NCBI GenBank assembly: GCA_020634375.1
Contig: JACKBX010000007.1
Span: 62,001-126,000, forward strand
Reading direction: 5' to 3'
Length of the DNA: 64,000 bases
From: Ardenticatenaceae bacterium
GTDB taxonomy: Bacteria > Chloroflexota > Anaerolineae > Promineifilales > Promineifilaceae
Shown: positions 25,552 to 33,515 of the stretch, in pieces
Layout of the letters: each line of letters begins with the position of its first letter
Position numbering within the stretch: position 1 is the stretch's first letter
Position numbers and translations under genes: made by a program
The notes under the pieces: generated by a model
Told to the model about the DNA's origin: nothing
Seen by the model: only the letters and a program-made list of their open reading frames with translations
Databases searched by the model: none

Positions 25552-26352
25552 ATGAACAGACCCTCCCACCTCTATGATGCCTATATTTTTGACCTGGATG
25601 GCACGGTTTATTTGGGGGATGCGGCGCTGCCAACGGCCGTACCCACCATCACCCACCTCCGCGACCAGGGCAAGCGCACCGTCTTTCTCTCCAACAACCC
25701 CACACGCACCCGCGAAGAGTACGCCGCCCGGCTGACGCGCCTGGGGCTGCCCACCCCGCCGCAAGATGTGATCAACTCTTCGGCTGTGATGGTGGATTTT
25801 TTGCAGCAGCGGCTGCCCGGTGCAGCCCTCTTTGTCATCGGCGAGGCATCGCTGGAGAATGAGCTGCGCCGCGCCGGGTTTACACTGACGGACGAAGCGC
25901 GGCGGGTGGACGCAGTGATTGCCAGCTTTGACCGCACCTTTGATTATCGCAAGCTGCAAATCGCCTTTGACGCTATCCGCGCCGGGGCGCATTTTTATGC
26001 CACGAACGCTGACCGCTACTGCCCTGTGCCCGGCGGCGGCGAACCGGATGCAGCAGCGATGATTGCGGCCGTTGAAGCCTGCACCAACAGCCCGGTTGAG
26101 GCGGTGGTGGGCAAGCCATCGCGCTATATGGCTGAGGCGGTGCTGCGGCTGCTTGGCCTGCCACCGCAAGCCTGCCTGATGACCGGCGACCGCCTGGAAA
26201 CGGATGTATTGATGGGCTTGCAAGCGGGCATGTCCGCCGCCCTCACCCTCACCGGGGCAACAGATGCCGCCACAGCAGCAGCCTCGGACATCCGCCCAAC
26301 GTATGTAGTGCAGCAGTTGGCGGAATTGTTGCCAATGGGCAGTAGGCAGTAA
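25552..26352 (+). CDS. HAD-IIA family sugar/nitrophenyl phosphatase (NagD-like)
   Basis: A 266-residue phosphatase of the haloacid dehalogenase superfamily, class IIA. Motif I is FDLDGTVYLGD with the nucleophile aspartate, motif II is FLSNNPTR, the lysine is in VGKPSRYM and motif III is MTGDRLETDVLMG. A cap domain lies between motifs II and III. Such enzymes remove phosphate from small phosphosugars or nucleotides; the substrate here is unknown. Starts are possible at 25543 (MACMNRP) or 25552 (MNRPSH); 25552 is chosen because a TATAAT box overlaps the earlier one. An open frame further upstream reads through a repeat. Confidence 0.9.
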   Translation: MNRPSHLYDAYIFDLDGTVYLGDAALPTAVPTITHLRDQGKRTVFLSNNPTRTREEYAARLTRLGLPTPPQDVINSSAVMVDFLQQRLPGAALFVIGEASLENELRRAGFTLTDEARRVDAVIASFDRTFDYRKLQIAFDAIRAGAHFYATNADRYCPVPGGGEPDAAAMIAAVEACTNSPVEAVVGKPSRYMAEAVLRLLGLPPQACLMTGDRLETDVLMGLQAGMSAALTLTGATDAATAAASDIRPTYVVQQLAELLPMGSRQ

Positions 26353-26420
26353 TCAGTAATCAGTGGTCAGTGGGCGGAAACCAGCCACCAGCCACCAGCA
26401 ACCAGTAACCAGCTACCAAC
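26341..26420. repeat. AATCAGT and CCACCAG heptamer repeats
   Basis: AGTAATCAGTAATCAGTGGT is followed directly by ACCAGCCACCAGCCACCAG. Both have a 7-base period. Confidence 0.7.
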
Positions 26421-26486
26421 CGCAGGCTTTGCGTATGGTCGTTATTGGCACTGTAAGTTAAGATGGCAATCATGTGACTGGCATTT

Positions 26487-26684
26487 GACCCGAAAGGCTT
26501 GGGCATCTGCCCGAAGGCTTGGGGAAACTGCCCGGAAGGTTGGGGCAGTTTCCCGGAAACTTGGGGAAGCTGCCCGAAAGGTCGAGGCAGTTGCCCGGAG
26601 GTCTTGGGAAGCAACCCGAAGGCTTGGGGATGATGCCCGAAGGCTTGGGAAAGCAACCCGAAAGGTTCGGGAAGATGCCCGAAG
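26487..26684. repeat. 21-bp minisatellite, about 9.4 copies
   Basis: An imperfect direct tandem array with an exact 21-base period. The consensus is close to TGCCCGAAGGCTTGGGGAAGC; the CCCG and the TTGGG blocks are best conserved. It occupies most of the gap between the HAD phosphatase and galE (26353-26782), where no gene is evident. Because the period is a multiple of 3, every frame stays open and gives heptad-repeat peptides on both strands, which I regard as by-products. Confidence 0.9.
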
Positions 26685-26703
26685 TCAAAAGGAATGTCTA
26701 AAT

Positions 26704-26752
26704 GGAGCGCGGACAGCCTGTCCGCAGCAGGCGGGCAAGCTGCCCACGCTCC
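26704..26752. repeat. Palindromic three-way-junction (REP-like) element
   Basis: Outer arms GGAGCG/CGCTCC enclose two hairpins, GCGGACA/TGTCCGC and GCGGGCA/TGCCCAC. The unit sits between the 21-bp array and the galE ribosome-binding site. Confidence 0.75.
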
Positions 26753-26782
26753 CAAGTTTATTAAGAAAGGGGAAATGATTCG

Positions 26783-27760
26783 ATGAAGATTTTAGTGACC
26801 GGCGGGGCCGGGTATATTGGCAGTATCGCTGTTGAGAAGTTGATTGAGGCGGGTGATTCGGTGGTGGTGTTCGATAACCTGTACCAGGGGCATCGAGATG
26901 CGGTGCATCCTGATGCGGCTTTTGTGCAGGGGGATTTGGCCGACCGCGCCGCGATTGATGCGGTGATGCGCGAGCATAAGCCCGATGGCATTATGCACTT
27001 CGCTTCCTACACGCTGGTGGGCGAGTCGGTGCAAAAGCCGTTTATGTATCTGCGCGACAATGTGGTCAATGGCTCGAATTTGATTGAGAGCGCGGTGGAA
27101 CATGGCGTGCGCCGCTTCATTTTGTCCTCGACGGCCAATCTATTTGATGACCCGGAGCGGATGCCCATTGACGAGAATGAGCGCATTGTGCCCGGCAGTC
27201 CCTATGGCGAATCGAAGTATATTTTGGAGCGGTATCTATATTGGATGGATCGGCTGTATGATTTTCGCTATGCCTGTTTGCGCTATTTTAATGCGTGTGG
27301 GGCAACGGCCGTGCGCGGCGAAGATCACACCCCGGAAACGCACCTCATCCCCCTGGTGCTGCAAGTGGCGCTGGGCCAGCGCGAGAAGATCATCATTTTT
27401 GGCGATGATTACAACACGCCGGACGGCACTTGTGTGCGCGACTATATCCATGTGGCTGACCTGGCGGATGCGCATATTCGGGCGATGCGGGCGCTGGATG
27501 GGGGCAGCCGCAAGTACAATTTGGGCAACGGCCGTGGCTTCAGCGTCAAGCAGGTCATCGAGACGGCGCGAGAAGTGACGGGGCATCCCATCCCGGCGGA
27601 GATTGGGCCGCGCCGCGCCGGCGACCCGGACATTCTCATCGCCAGCAGCGAGACGATTAACCATGATTTGGACTGGAAACCGCAATACCCAGAACTGCGC
27701 CAGATTATGGAAATGGCCTGGGATTGGCATCAGAAACACCCGCACGGGTACGAGAAGTAG
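26783..27760 (+). CDS. galE: UDP-glucose 4-epimerase
   Basis: A 325-residue extended short-chain dehydrogenase that interconverts UDP-glucose and UDP-galactose with bound NAD. The N-terminal GGAGYIGS loop, the YGESK catalytic Tyr/Lys pair and the C-terminal DGTCVRDYIHVADLADAH signature are present. The usual catalytic-site Ser/Thr region reads LSSTANLF rather than the common SSSAxVYG. Length and motifs fit GalE; related sugar epimerases are possible. The ATG at 26783 follows AAAGGGGA. The upstream region is filled with repeats, so its promoter probably lies in or before them. Confidence 0.92.
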   Translation: MKILVTGGAGYIGSIAVEKLIEAGDSVVVFDNLYQGHRDAVHPDAAFVQGDLADRAAIDAVMREHKPDGIMHFASYTLVGESVQKPFMYLRDNVVNGSNLIESAVEHGVRRFILSSTANLFDDPERMPIDENERIVPGSPYGESKYILERYLYWMDRLYDFRYACLRYFNACGATAVRGEDHTPETHLIPLVLQVALGQREKIIIFGDDYNTPDGTCVRDYIHVADLADAHIRAMRALDGGSRKYNLGNGRGFSVKQVIETAREVTGHPIPAEIGPRRAGDPDILIASSETINHDLDWKPQYPELRQIMEMAWDWHQKHPHGYEK

Positions 27761-27763
27761 GAG

Positions 27764-27827
27764 CGTGAAACGTGAAGCGTGAAACGTGAAAAAGAGGTTC
27801 ATCACGTTTCACGCTTCACGTTTCACG
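27764..27827. repeat. Perfect 26-bp inverted repeat of CGTGAAA heptamers
   Basis: Arms of 26 bases (27764-27789 and 27802-27827), built from CGTGAAA units, are perfectly complementary around a 12-base loop. It lies between the convergent galE and ABC-2 permease genes and would be a strong hairpin on both transcripts. Confidence 0.9.
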
Positions 27828-27855
27828 GCAATTTTCAGAATAACGCCCCCCTTTT

Positions 27856-29241
27856 TTACCCCTCTTTGCGTTTTTGCAACTGAACTTTTTGCCAACCGAA
27901 GATTGCCAGCAGGCCGACGGGCAGCCCCAGCGCCACCGGTAGCACGCCGCCGGGATTGAGCGGCGAATAGAGTGACACCACGAGATGGATGCCGGGGCTG
28001 GAGACGGGCTGGCTGGTTCCGCCCGCGCCGCGTGGCATGGGAATGACGGTGAGGTAGATCATGTAATCGCCTTCGAGGATGGCGTTGATCGTCCAGTGCT
28101 GCACGGCCGTTTCCCCCGGCATTAATGGTTCCACATCTTGCGACCGTTCCGGCGCCCAATCTTCCGGGTCAACCGGTTCGCCTGCGCCGATGTTGACGAT
28201 ATTCAGCGCCACCACCATCGGCGTAGACATCTCTGTGCCGTCATAATGCACCACCGTCTGCACTTCGGTGGAGTCGCCGGTTTTCACTTCGCGGTAAGCC
28301 TGGTCAATGGTGATTTGTAGCTGTTCGTTGGCCTGCGCGTTGGCCGGGGCAAAGGTGGTGAAGAGGAGGGCGACGAGGAGTACGGCCGTTCCCCCCACCC
28401 GCTTCCAATTCAACTTTTTAACCCATGATGGCAGGGACGGCCGTGCCTTCTTCGCCTCCAACGCCAGCCGGGGAGCCGAATGCCCAAACAAAACCACGAA
28501 CACAATGATAGCGAAGAGGATGGGCGCGGCCGTCCAGGAAGCCATCTCCGCAAACGTGCGGTTATTCACCAGCAGCTTCTCCACAAAATGATTCACCGAT
28601 TCCATCGGGTTAATGCGCTTGACCAACTGCCCCATAAACCCGGTTTGCGCCGTGCCGGGGAACTGCGTAGGAATCAGAAACATGATGGAGATAAACAAGC
28701 TGACAAACAGGCTGGTGCGGTTGGAATCCGACCATAAACTCAGCAGGACGCCAAAGCCGGTAAAGCTGATGACCAGCAGGCTGCCCATCGCGCCGCCCAG
28801 CAGCAGCGCCAATTTGAACGCCGCCGGGTTGGGCGCAAGAATGCTCAGATGCACGGTCGCCAAAAGCAAGGCCACCGGCCAGGGCGAGAGCGCGGCGATG
28901 AATTTACCGGCCACAATCTGGCGGCGGCTGGTGGGAACCAGCAGCAGCCCTTCCAATGAGGCGCGTTCCCGTTCGCCGCTGATGCTGTCTGCGCCGATTA
29001 ACATGCCCACAAACAGGCCGACGGCAATGGTGTTTTGGATGGTCATGAACAGCATTTCCAGCGGTGGCAGCAGCTTCATCTCGCTGTTGGTTGCCAGCAA
29101 AAAGGAAACGATGCCCAGCAGCACGCTGAACAAAATCATCAAAATCATGGCGCGGCCACCCATCCACATATCGGCCAACTCTTTTTTGGCGACAATCCAC
29201 CAGCCGGGCGTGCGAGATTCGCTTTGGGTTGTTTGGGTCAT
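27856..29241 (-). CDS. ABC-2 type permease with C-terminal extracytoplasmic domain
   Basis: A 461-residue membrane protein. Residues 10-260 form the six-helix ABC-2 permease, with the amphipathic DSISGERERASLEGLLLVPTS stretch typical of the ABC2 coupling region. After a helix near 285-305 (LLVALLFTTFAPANAQA), about 130 residues form a beta-rich domain ending in one more helix (VLPVALGLPVGLLAIFGW) and a basic tail. The extra domain is unusual for ABC-2 permeases. The ATG at 29241 overlaps the ATPase stop (ATGA). Export or ABC-2 gliding/secretion functions are possible; the substrate is unknown. Confidence 0.82.
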   Translation of the reverse strand: MTQTTQSESRTPGWWIVAKKELADMWMGGRAMILMILFSVLLGIVSFLLATNSEMKLLPPLEMLFMTIQNTIAVGLFVGMLIGADSISGERERASLEGLLLVPTSRRQIVAGKFIAALSPWPVALLLATVHLSILAPNPAAFKLALLLGGAMGSLLVISFTGFGVLLSLWSDSNRTSLFVSLFISIMFLIPTQFPGTAQTGFMGQLVKRINPMESVNHFVEKLLVNNRTFAEMASWTAAPILFAIIVFVVLFGHSAPRLALEAKKARPSLPSWVKKLNWKRVGGTAVLLVALLFTTFAPANAQANEQLQITIDQAYREVKTGDSTEVQTVVHYDGTEMSTPMVVALNIVNIGAGEPVDPEDWAPERSQDVEPLMPGETAVQHWTINAILEGDYMIYLTVIPMPRGAGGTSQPVSSPGIHLVVSLYSPLNPGGVLPVALGLPVGLLAIFGWQKVQLQKRKEG

Positions 29242-30272
29242 GAGCGGGGTTCCTCCGTGAGTTGAAAGAAGATGTCTTGCAAGCGGCTGCCGCTGTCGGC
29301 GTCGAAATTGAGGGGGGTGATATTGGCTTGCAGCAGGGTTTGTAGAATGTGATTTTTGAGCTGTACGTCTGCGCCGGAATTTTTGGCGATGTCGTTGACG
29401 ATTTGCAGTTCGAGCATCCCATTGGCGCTGCCATTGGCAAAAATGGCAGCCACGCCGGGGGCGTTGATGAGCATCTGCTGCACGGCCGTTACCTGTTCCG
29501 GCAGCACGCGCAAGCGGATGAGGGGGCGGCTGCCCTGCGCCAACACCTCTTGCACCGGCCCGGCGGCCACCACCTGCCCCTCGCGCATGATCACCACATC
29601 GTCGCAAATCTCTTCCACTTCGGAAAGCAGATGACTACAAAAGACAACACCAGCATGGCGTTCGCTGGCAATGCGTCTGACCAGCGCCAGCAGCTCTTTT
29701 TTGCCACGCGGGTCTAGCCCCAGCGTCGGCTCGTCGAGGAAGACGACGACGGGGTCGTTGACGAGGGCGCGGGCGATGCCTAGCCGCTGGCGCATCCCCC
29801 GGCTGTAGCTGCCGACGAGGGAGTTGGCGCGTTTGCTCAATCCCACTTCTTGCAACAGGGCCAGGGCGTTGGCTTTGGCATTGGCGGCGGAACGGCCGTA
29901 ATGCTGTCCAAAGTAGGTGAGGTAGGCGACGGCCGTCATCTGCTTGGGAAAGCCCGCGCTCTCCGGCAGTACGCCAATTTTCTGGCGGATTTGCTGCGGC
30001 TTTTGCGAACCGATGCCATCCACGAAAAAATCGCCGGATGATGCTGCAAAAATCGTCGTCAAAATGCGAATGGCGGTGGTTTTGCCCGCGCCGTTTGGCC
30101 CCAAAAAGCCCAGAATGCGCCCGGCCTGCAACGAAAAGGTGAGGCCGCGCAGAGCGGGTACGCCATCGTAGGATTTATGCAGGTTTTGGGCGGTGAGGAT
30201 GGGACGGCCGTTATCGGCCGTGTGGTCGTTGGGGGGTACGGCCGTTGCCGTTTGTGTTTGTTGTCTAATCAC
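29238..30272 (-). CDS. ABC transporter ATP-binding protein
   Basis: A 344-residue ATPase of the ABC-2 (CcmA/DrrA-like) class, partner of the permease it overlaps. Walker A is GPNGAGKTT, the signature is SYSRGMRQRLGIARAL, Walker B is VVFLDEPTLGLD and the switch histidine is in VFCSHLLSEV. About 95 residues follow the ATPase core, as in DrrA-type proteins. The start is taken as GTG at 30272 because GGAGG lies 9 bases before it; an ATG 12 codons upstream has no such site. It contains several in-frame ACGGCCGT copies. Confidence 0.93.
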   Translation of the reverse strand: MIRQQTQTATAVPPNDHTADNGRPILTAQNLHKSYDGVPALRGLTFSLQAGRILGFLGPNGAGKTTAIRILTTIFAASSGDFFVDGIGSQKPQQIRQKIGVLPESAGFPKQMTAVAYLTYFGQHYGRSAANAKANALALLQEVGLSKRANSLVGSYSRGMRQRLGIARALVNDPVVVFLDEPTLGLDPRGKKELLALVRRIASERHAGVVFCSHLLSEVEEICDDVVIMREGQVVAAGPVQEVLAQGSRPLIRLRVLPEQVTAVQQMLINAPGVAAIFANGSANGMLELQIVNDIAKNSGADVQLKNHILQTLLQANITPLNFDADSGSRLQDIFFQLTEEPRS

Positions 30273-30580
30273 CAGTTGATTCCTCCGTTCAAAACAAAAT
30301 AGGTTCAATCTTGTAGACTGAACCCATCGTAACGGAGAAATTTAAGAAAACGGTGAAGGATGAGTGCGATAGATTCTTTGAAAAGGACTGAAATGAATAT
30401 CTGATTGCAGCAATTCTCACTCCAGAAATGGTCTGCCAAAATTTGACTATATTTTGGATTTGACTATATTCCGAATGGTTAGATTTCATCTTGTGATTTT
30501 ACATAATTAGTCGTTTTGATATTTTTCTATAGGTTTTTCAAGGCAAGATTTATGTCATTTTGAGTTCAGGAGGGAATAAA
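30273..30580. other. Intergenic region between ABC ATPase and lipoprotein genes
   Basis: About 308 bases without a gene. It holds a partial AGGTTCAATCTT fold-back at 30301-30325, a duplicated TTTGACTATATT (30442 and 30459) and an AT-rich stretch before the lipoprotein. Confidence 0.6.
30443..30470 (+). promoter_or_regulatory. Possible promoter of the lipoprotein gene
   Basis: TTGACT (30443-30448) and TATATT (30465-30470) are spaced by 16 bases. The two boxes are themselves part of a direct repeat. Confidence 0.45.
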
Positions 30581-31672
30581 ATGAGTCCAGTCCGATTTCT
30601 TTCACTAAGTGTATTTGTGGTTGTTTTGTTAACGCTGGCAGCTTGCGCTGGAGAAGTACAACCTACACAAACGGCCGTATCCCAACCTACTACGACTTCA
30701 TCGCCCACCACAACGCAAACGCCTACCCCGATTCCTACCGACACGCCTACTCCAGCAGCTACTGCTACCCCGACCAGTACACCCTTGCCCACACATACTA
30801 GTACACCAACGGCTACCTATACTCCTACGCCAACCGCCTTGCCGGAAATTGTATTAGGTGATCCGGTCATTGTAGCGAGTGGTGGTTTTTCTTTTCAGCC
30901 GGCAAAAGGATATGAATCAGAAGTGAGCAATACTGCGGATTTTGGGCTTGTATCCATGTCCGACGAAGCTGATGTCATTCTGCTGAACATCGTGGGGGTG
31001 CCTGATGCTGAGGCATATCTAGCTGGCAAAAGTGATATAGAGCTGCTTGATGAACTTGTGGCCGATTTTGTGGGAAATGCAGGCGGCGTCTATGAATTAG
31101 GAGGTTCCTACGCCATGCAGGTAGGAATGGATGAGGGTACAGCCGCAGATGTTAACGGCGAATTGTTTGATAAGCCGTTTGTGGGACAGGCTCTGTTTAT
31201 TAACCCAATTGACAATCAGGCTTTTTTCGCCATTGCCGTGTCCAGAGATTCTGAAGTGTGGCTTATTCAAGGCATGCCTGCTTTTGCTGCCATGATGGAA
31301 TCGGTACAATTCTTGCCCAATGCCGCAGCCGATAGCGGCGACGACAATTCTGGGGCGATTAGCCCTTGCGTCATTTCCACAGACGCTACCTATGGGTATA
31401 CCGAAGCAAATGCTATCCAGGTAGGTGGCGGTGCATTTGAAGGACCGTCACGAGAACGCGCCTACCTGGATAATTTGCTGGGGTCAAATGGCGAGTCGAT
31501 TTTATATGAACGGGCCGGTTCACTACCGTACAATGACATCATCTTGGATATTTACGTACTGACCGTTGGCGATACGACAGTCACATTGTATGTAGATGAA
31601 TATAACTGGAGTGAACCGCAAGCGCCGGTTGGTTTCACCTGCGTCGCGGCGTTTCCACTATCATCTCCGTAG
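30581..31672 (+). CDS. Lipoprotein with Thr/Pro-rich linker
   Basis: A 363-residue exported lipoprotein. The signal peptide ends in the lipobox LAAC (cysteine near residue 23). A linker of about 65 residues rich in T, P and S follows, then a globular domain of about 250 residues containing SGGFSFQPAKGYESEV and QAFFAIAVSRDSEVWLI, where the fold of a stress/lipid-binding surface domain is possible but not established. The ATG at 30581 has AGGAGGG 8 bases upstream. Probably anchored outside the membrane; function unknown. Confidence 0.8.
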   Translation: MSPVRFLSLSVFVVVLLTLAACAGEVQPTQTAVSQPTTTSSPTTTQTPTPIPTDTPTPAATATPTSTPLPTHTSTPTATYTPTPTALPEIVLGDPVIVASGGFSFQPAKGYESEVSNTADFGLVSMSDEADVILLNIVGVPDAEAYLAGKSDIELLDELVADFVGNAGGVYELGGSYAMQVGMDEGTAADVNGELFDKPFVGQALFINPIDNQAFFAIAVSRDSEVWLIQGMPAFAAMMESVQFLPNAAADSGDDNSGAISPCVISTDATYGYTEANAIQVGGGAFEGPSRERAYLDNLLGSNGESILYERAGSLPYNDIILDIYVLTVGDTTVTLYVDEYNWSEPQAPVGFTCVAAFPLSSP

Positions 31673-31743
31673 GAAAGAAGCCCACTTCTTGCCGTAGGAT
31701 CAGTGGCACGACCATACTACTGCTTAGTGGGGACTGCTTGTAA

Positions 31744-32205
31744 TTACGCCGCGTCCCGGTTTTCCGCAATTAGCGCCTGCAAATCCTGGTTAAACCGCTG
31801 CACATTCGCGCCGAGCTTGTCAAAAAACTCGCGGTCTATCGTTTCCACCACGCGCACAGTCTCCGCGGCGAGGGCACGCCCCGCGTCGGTAATGGTCAGC
31901 GACTTCGCCCGCATGTCGGTGGGATGCGCGTCGCGGGTAAGCAGCCCTTTGGCTTCCAATGTTCGCAGCACATTGGAGGTCATCATCGTGTCCATTTGGG
32001 CGTGGCTGGCAAGCTGCGCCTGCGTTAGCGGGGTCTCGTTGTCGGCAAGCCACATCAATGAAGCGAGTAAGACAAACTGCGCGTGGGTGAGGTTAAACGG
32101 CCGTAACCCCGCATTAATCCTTCTCTGCCACAAACTCGAAACCTGCCAAAGCGAAAAACCAGGGCTGTCTTCCGCCCGTTCAAACTGAAATACATCATCA
32201 GGCAT
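31744..32205 (-). CDS. MarR-family transcriptional regulator
   Basis: A 153-residue winged-helix repressor. The DNA-binding part runs from LTHAQFVLLASLMWL through LTQAQLASHAQMDTMMTSNVLRTLEAKGL (recognition helix) to the wing TDMRAKSLTITDAGRAL. Helices at both ends would form the dimer. It is the last gene of a three-gene operon with an EVE-domain protein and an SRPBCC protein, and the operon promoter carries a palindrome that fits autoregulation. The ATG at 32205 overlaps the EVE gene by 8 bases; a GTG one codon upstream is possible. Confidence 0.9.
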   Translation of the reverse strand: MPDDVFQFERAEDSPGFSLWQVSSLWQRRINAGLRPFNLTHAQFVLLASLMWLADNETPLTQAQLASHAQMDTMMTSNVLRTLEAKGLLTRDAHPTDMRAKSLTITDAGRALAAETVRVVETIDREFFDKLGANVQRFNQDLQALIAENRDAA

Positions 32206-32632
32206 CACGCTTCTCCACCAACATCTGGCTGGCGATCAACTCAAAATCCGCTTTGGGAATCTCGAAAAAGCCATAACGAAACAGATAACCCCAACGCGAT
32301 TTATCCTCAATAAACGTCAGCGCGGGAATGAGCGGCCGAATCGGCGCATCCACACAGTCCAGATAGGCCACATCGCGGCGATACGGGACGAACCCGCCGC
32401 CCATGTCGAATTGATAGACTGATTCGCCGGTGACGTAGGCAACGGCCGTAAACGCTTGCAACTTCTCATCCCCCTCAAATTCAACCTTTGGCGAATAATA
32501 CAACACCCCATCGCCAACCTGCATCCGCTTCAGCGGGGCCGCCTTGCCATGATTCGCCTGGGCAATGCCCCAGCGCGCGCCATTCATCACATGATTTTTA
32601 GAGGCGACAATGACCCAATAGCGCGTACTCAT
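32198..32632 (-). CDS. EVE-domain protein (UPF0310)
   Basis: A 144-residue single-domain protein starting YWVIVASKNHVMNGARWGIAQ and containing KRMQVGDGVLYYSP, the pattern of the EVE fold, which in other proteins binds modified bases in DNA or RNA. It occupies the middle of the MarR operon, overlapping both neighbours. A role in recognising modified nucleic acid is the family expectation; none is shown here. Confidence 0.88.
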   Translation of the reverse strand: MSTRYWVIVASKNHVMNGARWGIAQANHGKAAPLKRMQVGDGVLYYSPKVEFEGDEKLQAFTAVAYVTGESVYQFDMGGGFVPYRRDVAYLDCVDAPIRPLIPALTFIEDKSRWGYLFRYGFFEIPKADFELIASQMLVEKRDA

Positions 32633-33048
32633 ACGGACTCCTTCGCCATCCGCGCCAGCCTGCCCATCGTTTCAGGCAAATCTCTCGCCGTATCCTTGCC
32701 GATGAGCTGCGCGAACAAAAAACTCAACGGCCCTGTAATCGTCACGCGATGGGTGACATGCAGCCCATCTTTTTCCTCCACAAGTTCATGGGCAAAGGCC
32801 ATCTTTGCCAATGGCAGGTTGGTCACATCCACAAAACGCTTAAACGGCTGGCACTCCGTGATAATGGCCTTCACCTTCGGGCCGCCTACCGGTTTAAGCA
32901 TGTATTGCGTCCCGACTTTGAACTCGCCCTCCATCCGGCACCATTCTACGCCTTTGTCCCACACCTTCCAATTCTCGGCATCAGCCCAAAGCTGCCACAC
33001 GGCTTCTTTTGACGCATCGGTCACGATGGTATGTTCCGCAGTCCACAT
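32629..33048 (-). CDS. SRPBCC-family protein
   Basis: A 139-residue member of the START/polyketide-cyclase-like fold. It begins AEHTIVTDASKEAVWQLWADAENWKVWDKGVEW, the standard opening of these ligand-binding cavities, and ends with a long helix (LPETMGRLARMAK). The ligand is unknown. First gene of the operon with EVE and MarR genes; AAGGAG lies 8 bases before the ATG at 33048, and its stop overlaps the EVE start (ATGA). Confidence 0.88.
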   Translation of the reverse strand: MWTAEHTIVTDASKEAVWQLWADAENWKVWDKGVEWCRMEGEFKVGTQYMLKPVGGPKVKAIITECQPFKRFVDVTNLPLAKMAFAHELVEEKDGLHVTHRVTITGPLSFLFAQLIGKDTARDLPETMGRLARMAKESV

Positions 33049-33070
33049 AAATTTTCTCCTTAAAAATAAT

Positions 33071-33108
33071 ATACGTATATATAATATATGTATTTATTAT
33101 ATTGTCAA
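33071..33108 (-). promoter_or_regulatory. Promoter with palindromic operator of the MarR operon
   Basis: On the minus strand a consensus TTGACA (33108-33103) is followed after 16-18 bases by an AT-rich -10. The -10 lies inside a 23-base imperfect palindrome, ATACGTATATA-T-AATATATGTAT (33071-33093, 9 of 11 pairs). This placement fits repression by the MarR protein of the operon. Confidence 0.65.
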
Positions 33109-33396
33109 GCAGGAATAATCTCTCAGATTGGTTCAATGGCGGCGTCACCCTCCCCCTACACATCCGCACCACGCGAGTCTTTCACTACCTGGGAGCGGAA
33201 CTGGGCTGGCGGCAAGTGCATCATCACGGCTCGATTGATGACCCGGATTTGCTGAGAGCGTACCAAACGGCCGTGACATCCGCATAGATCATCATCACTT
33301 CAAAAATCGCCTGATGAATTTGCGAAACCTATCTCGATCCATCCCGTAAAGAGGCAAAATTTACAGGCTCTTTGGGAATTCGCGGGGTAATTGCAG
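33109..33396. other. Intergenic region with a possible gene remnant
   Basis: Between the MarR promoter and the repeat hairpin. An open frame of about 60 codons ending at 33287 on the plus strand (NGGVTLPLHIRTTRVFHYLG and on) has protein-like composition and one ACGGCCGT, but no proper start and no family I recognise. It may be the tail of a decayed gene. Confidence 0.35.
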
Positions 33397-33452
33397 CGTG
33401 AAACGTGAAACGTGATGCCTCTCCGGTTACGCATCACGTTTCACGTTTCATG
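33397..33452. repeat. CGTGAAA heptamer hairpin
   Basis: Arms of 22 bases with one mismatch (33397-33418 and 33431-33452) around a 12-base loop. Same family as 27764-27827. Confidence 0.85.
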
Positions 33453-33515
33453 TTTCATGGTAAACCCCGCAAAATCCGAAAGACCTAATTTACAAAACAG
33501 ATCGAGGAACCATCT

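Noticed and set aside
24658..26223. A 521-codon open frame on the minus strand, opposite the secreted hydrolase and HAD phosphatase genes
   Set aside because: It is the antisense shadow of two well-supported genes, crosses an intergenic repeat, and its residues have the Arg/His/Gly/Ala excess of shadow frames.
26341..26684. The repeat arrays taken as CRISPR
   Set aside because: Repeats are contiguous with a 7- or 21-base unit, there are no unique spacers, and no cas gene is present.
26485..26778. Heptad-repeat proteins read from the 21-bp array on both strands
   Set aside because: A 21-base period keeps all frames open. Starts lack ribosome-binding sites, and frames on both strands are equally good, so these are by-products.
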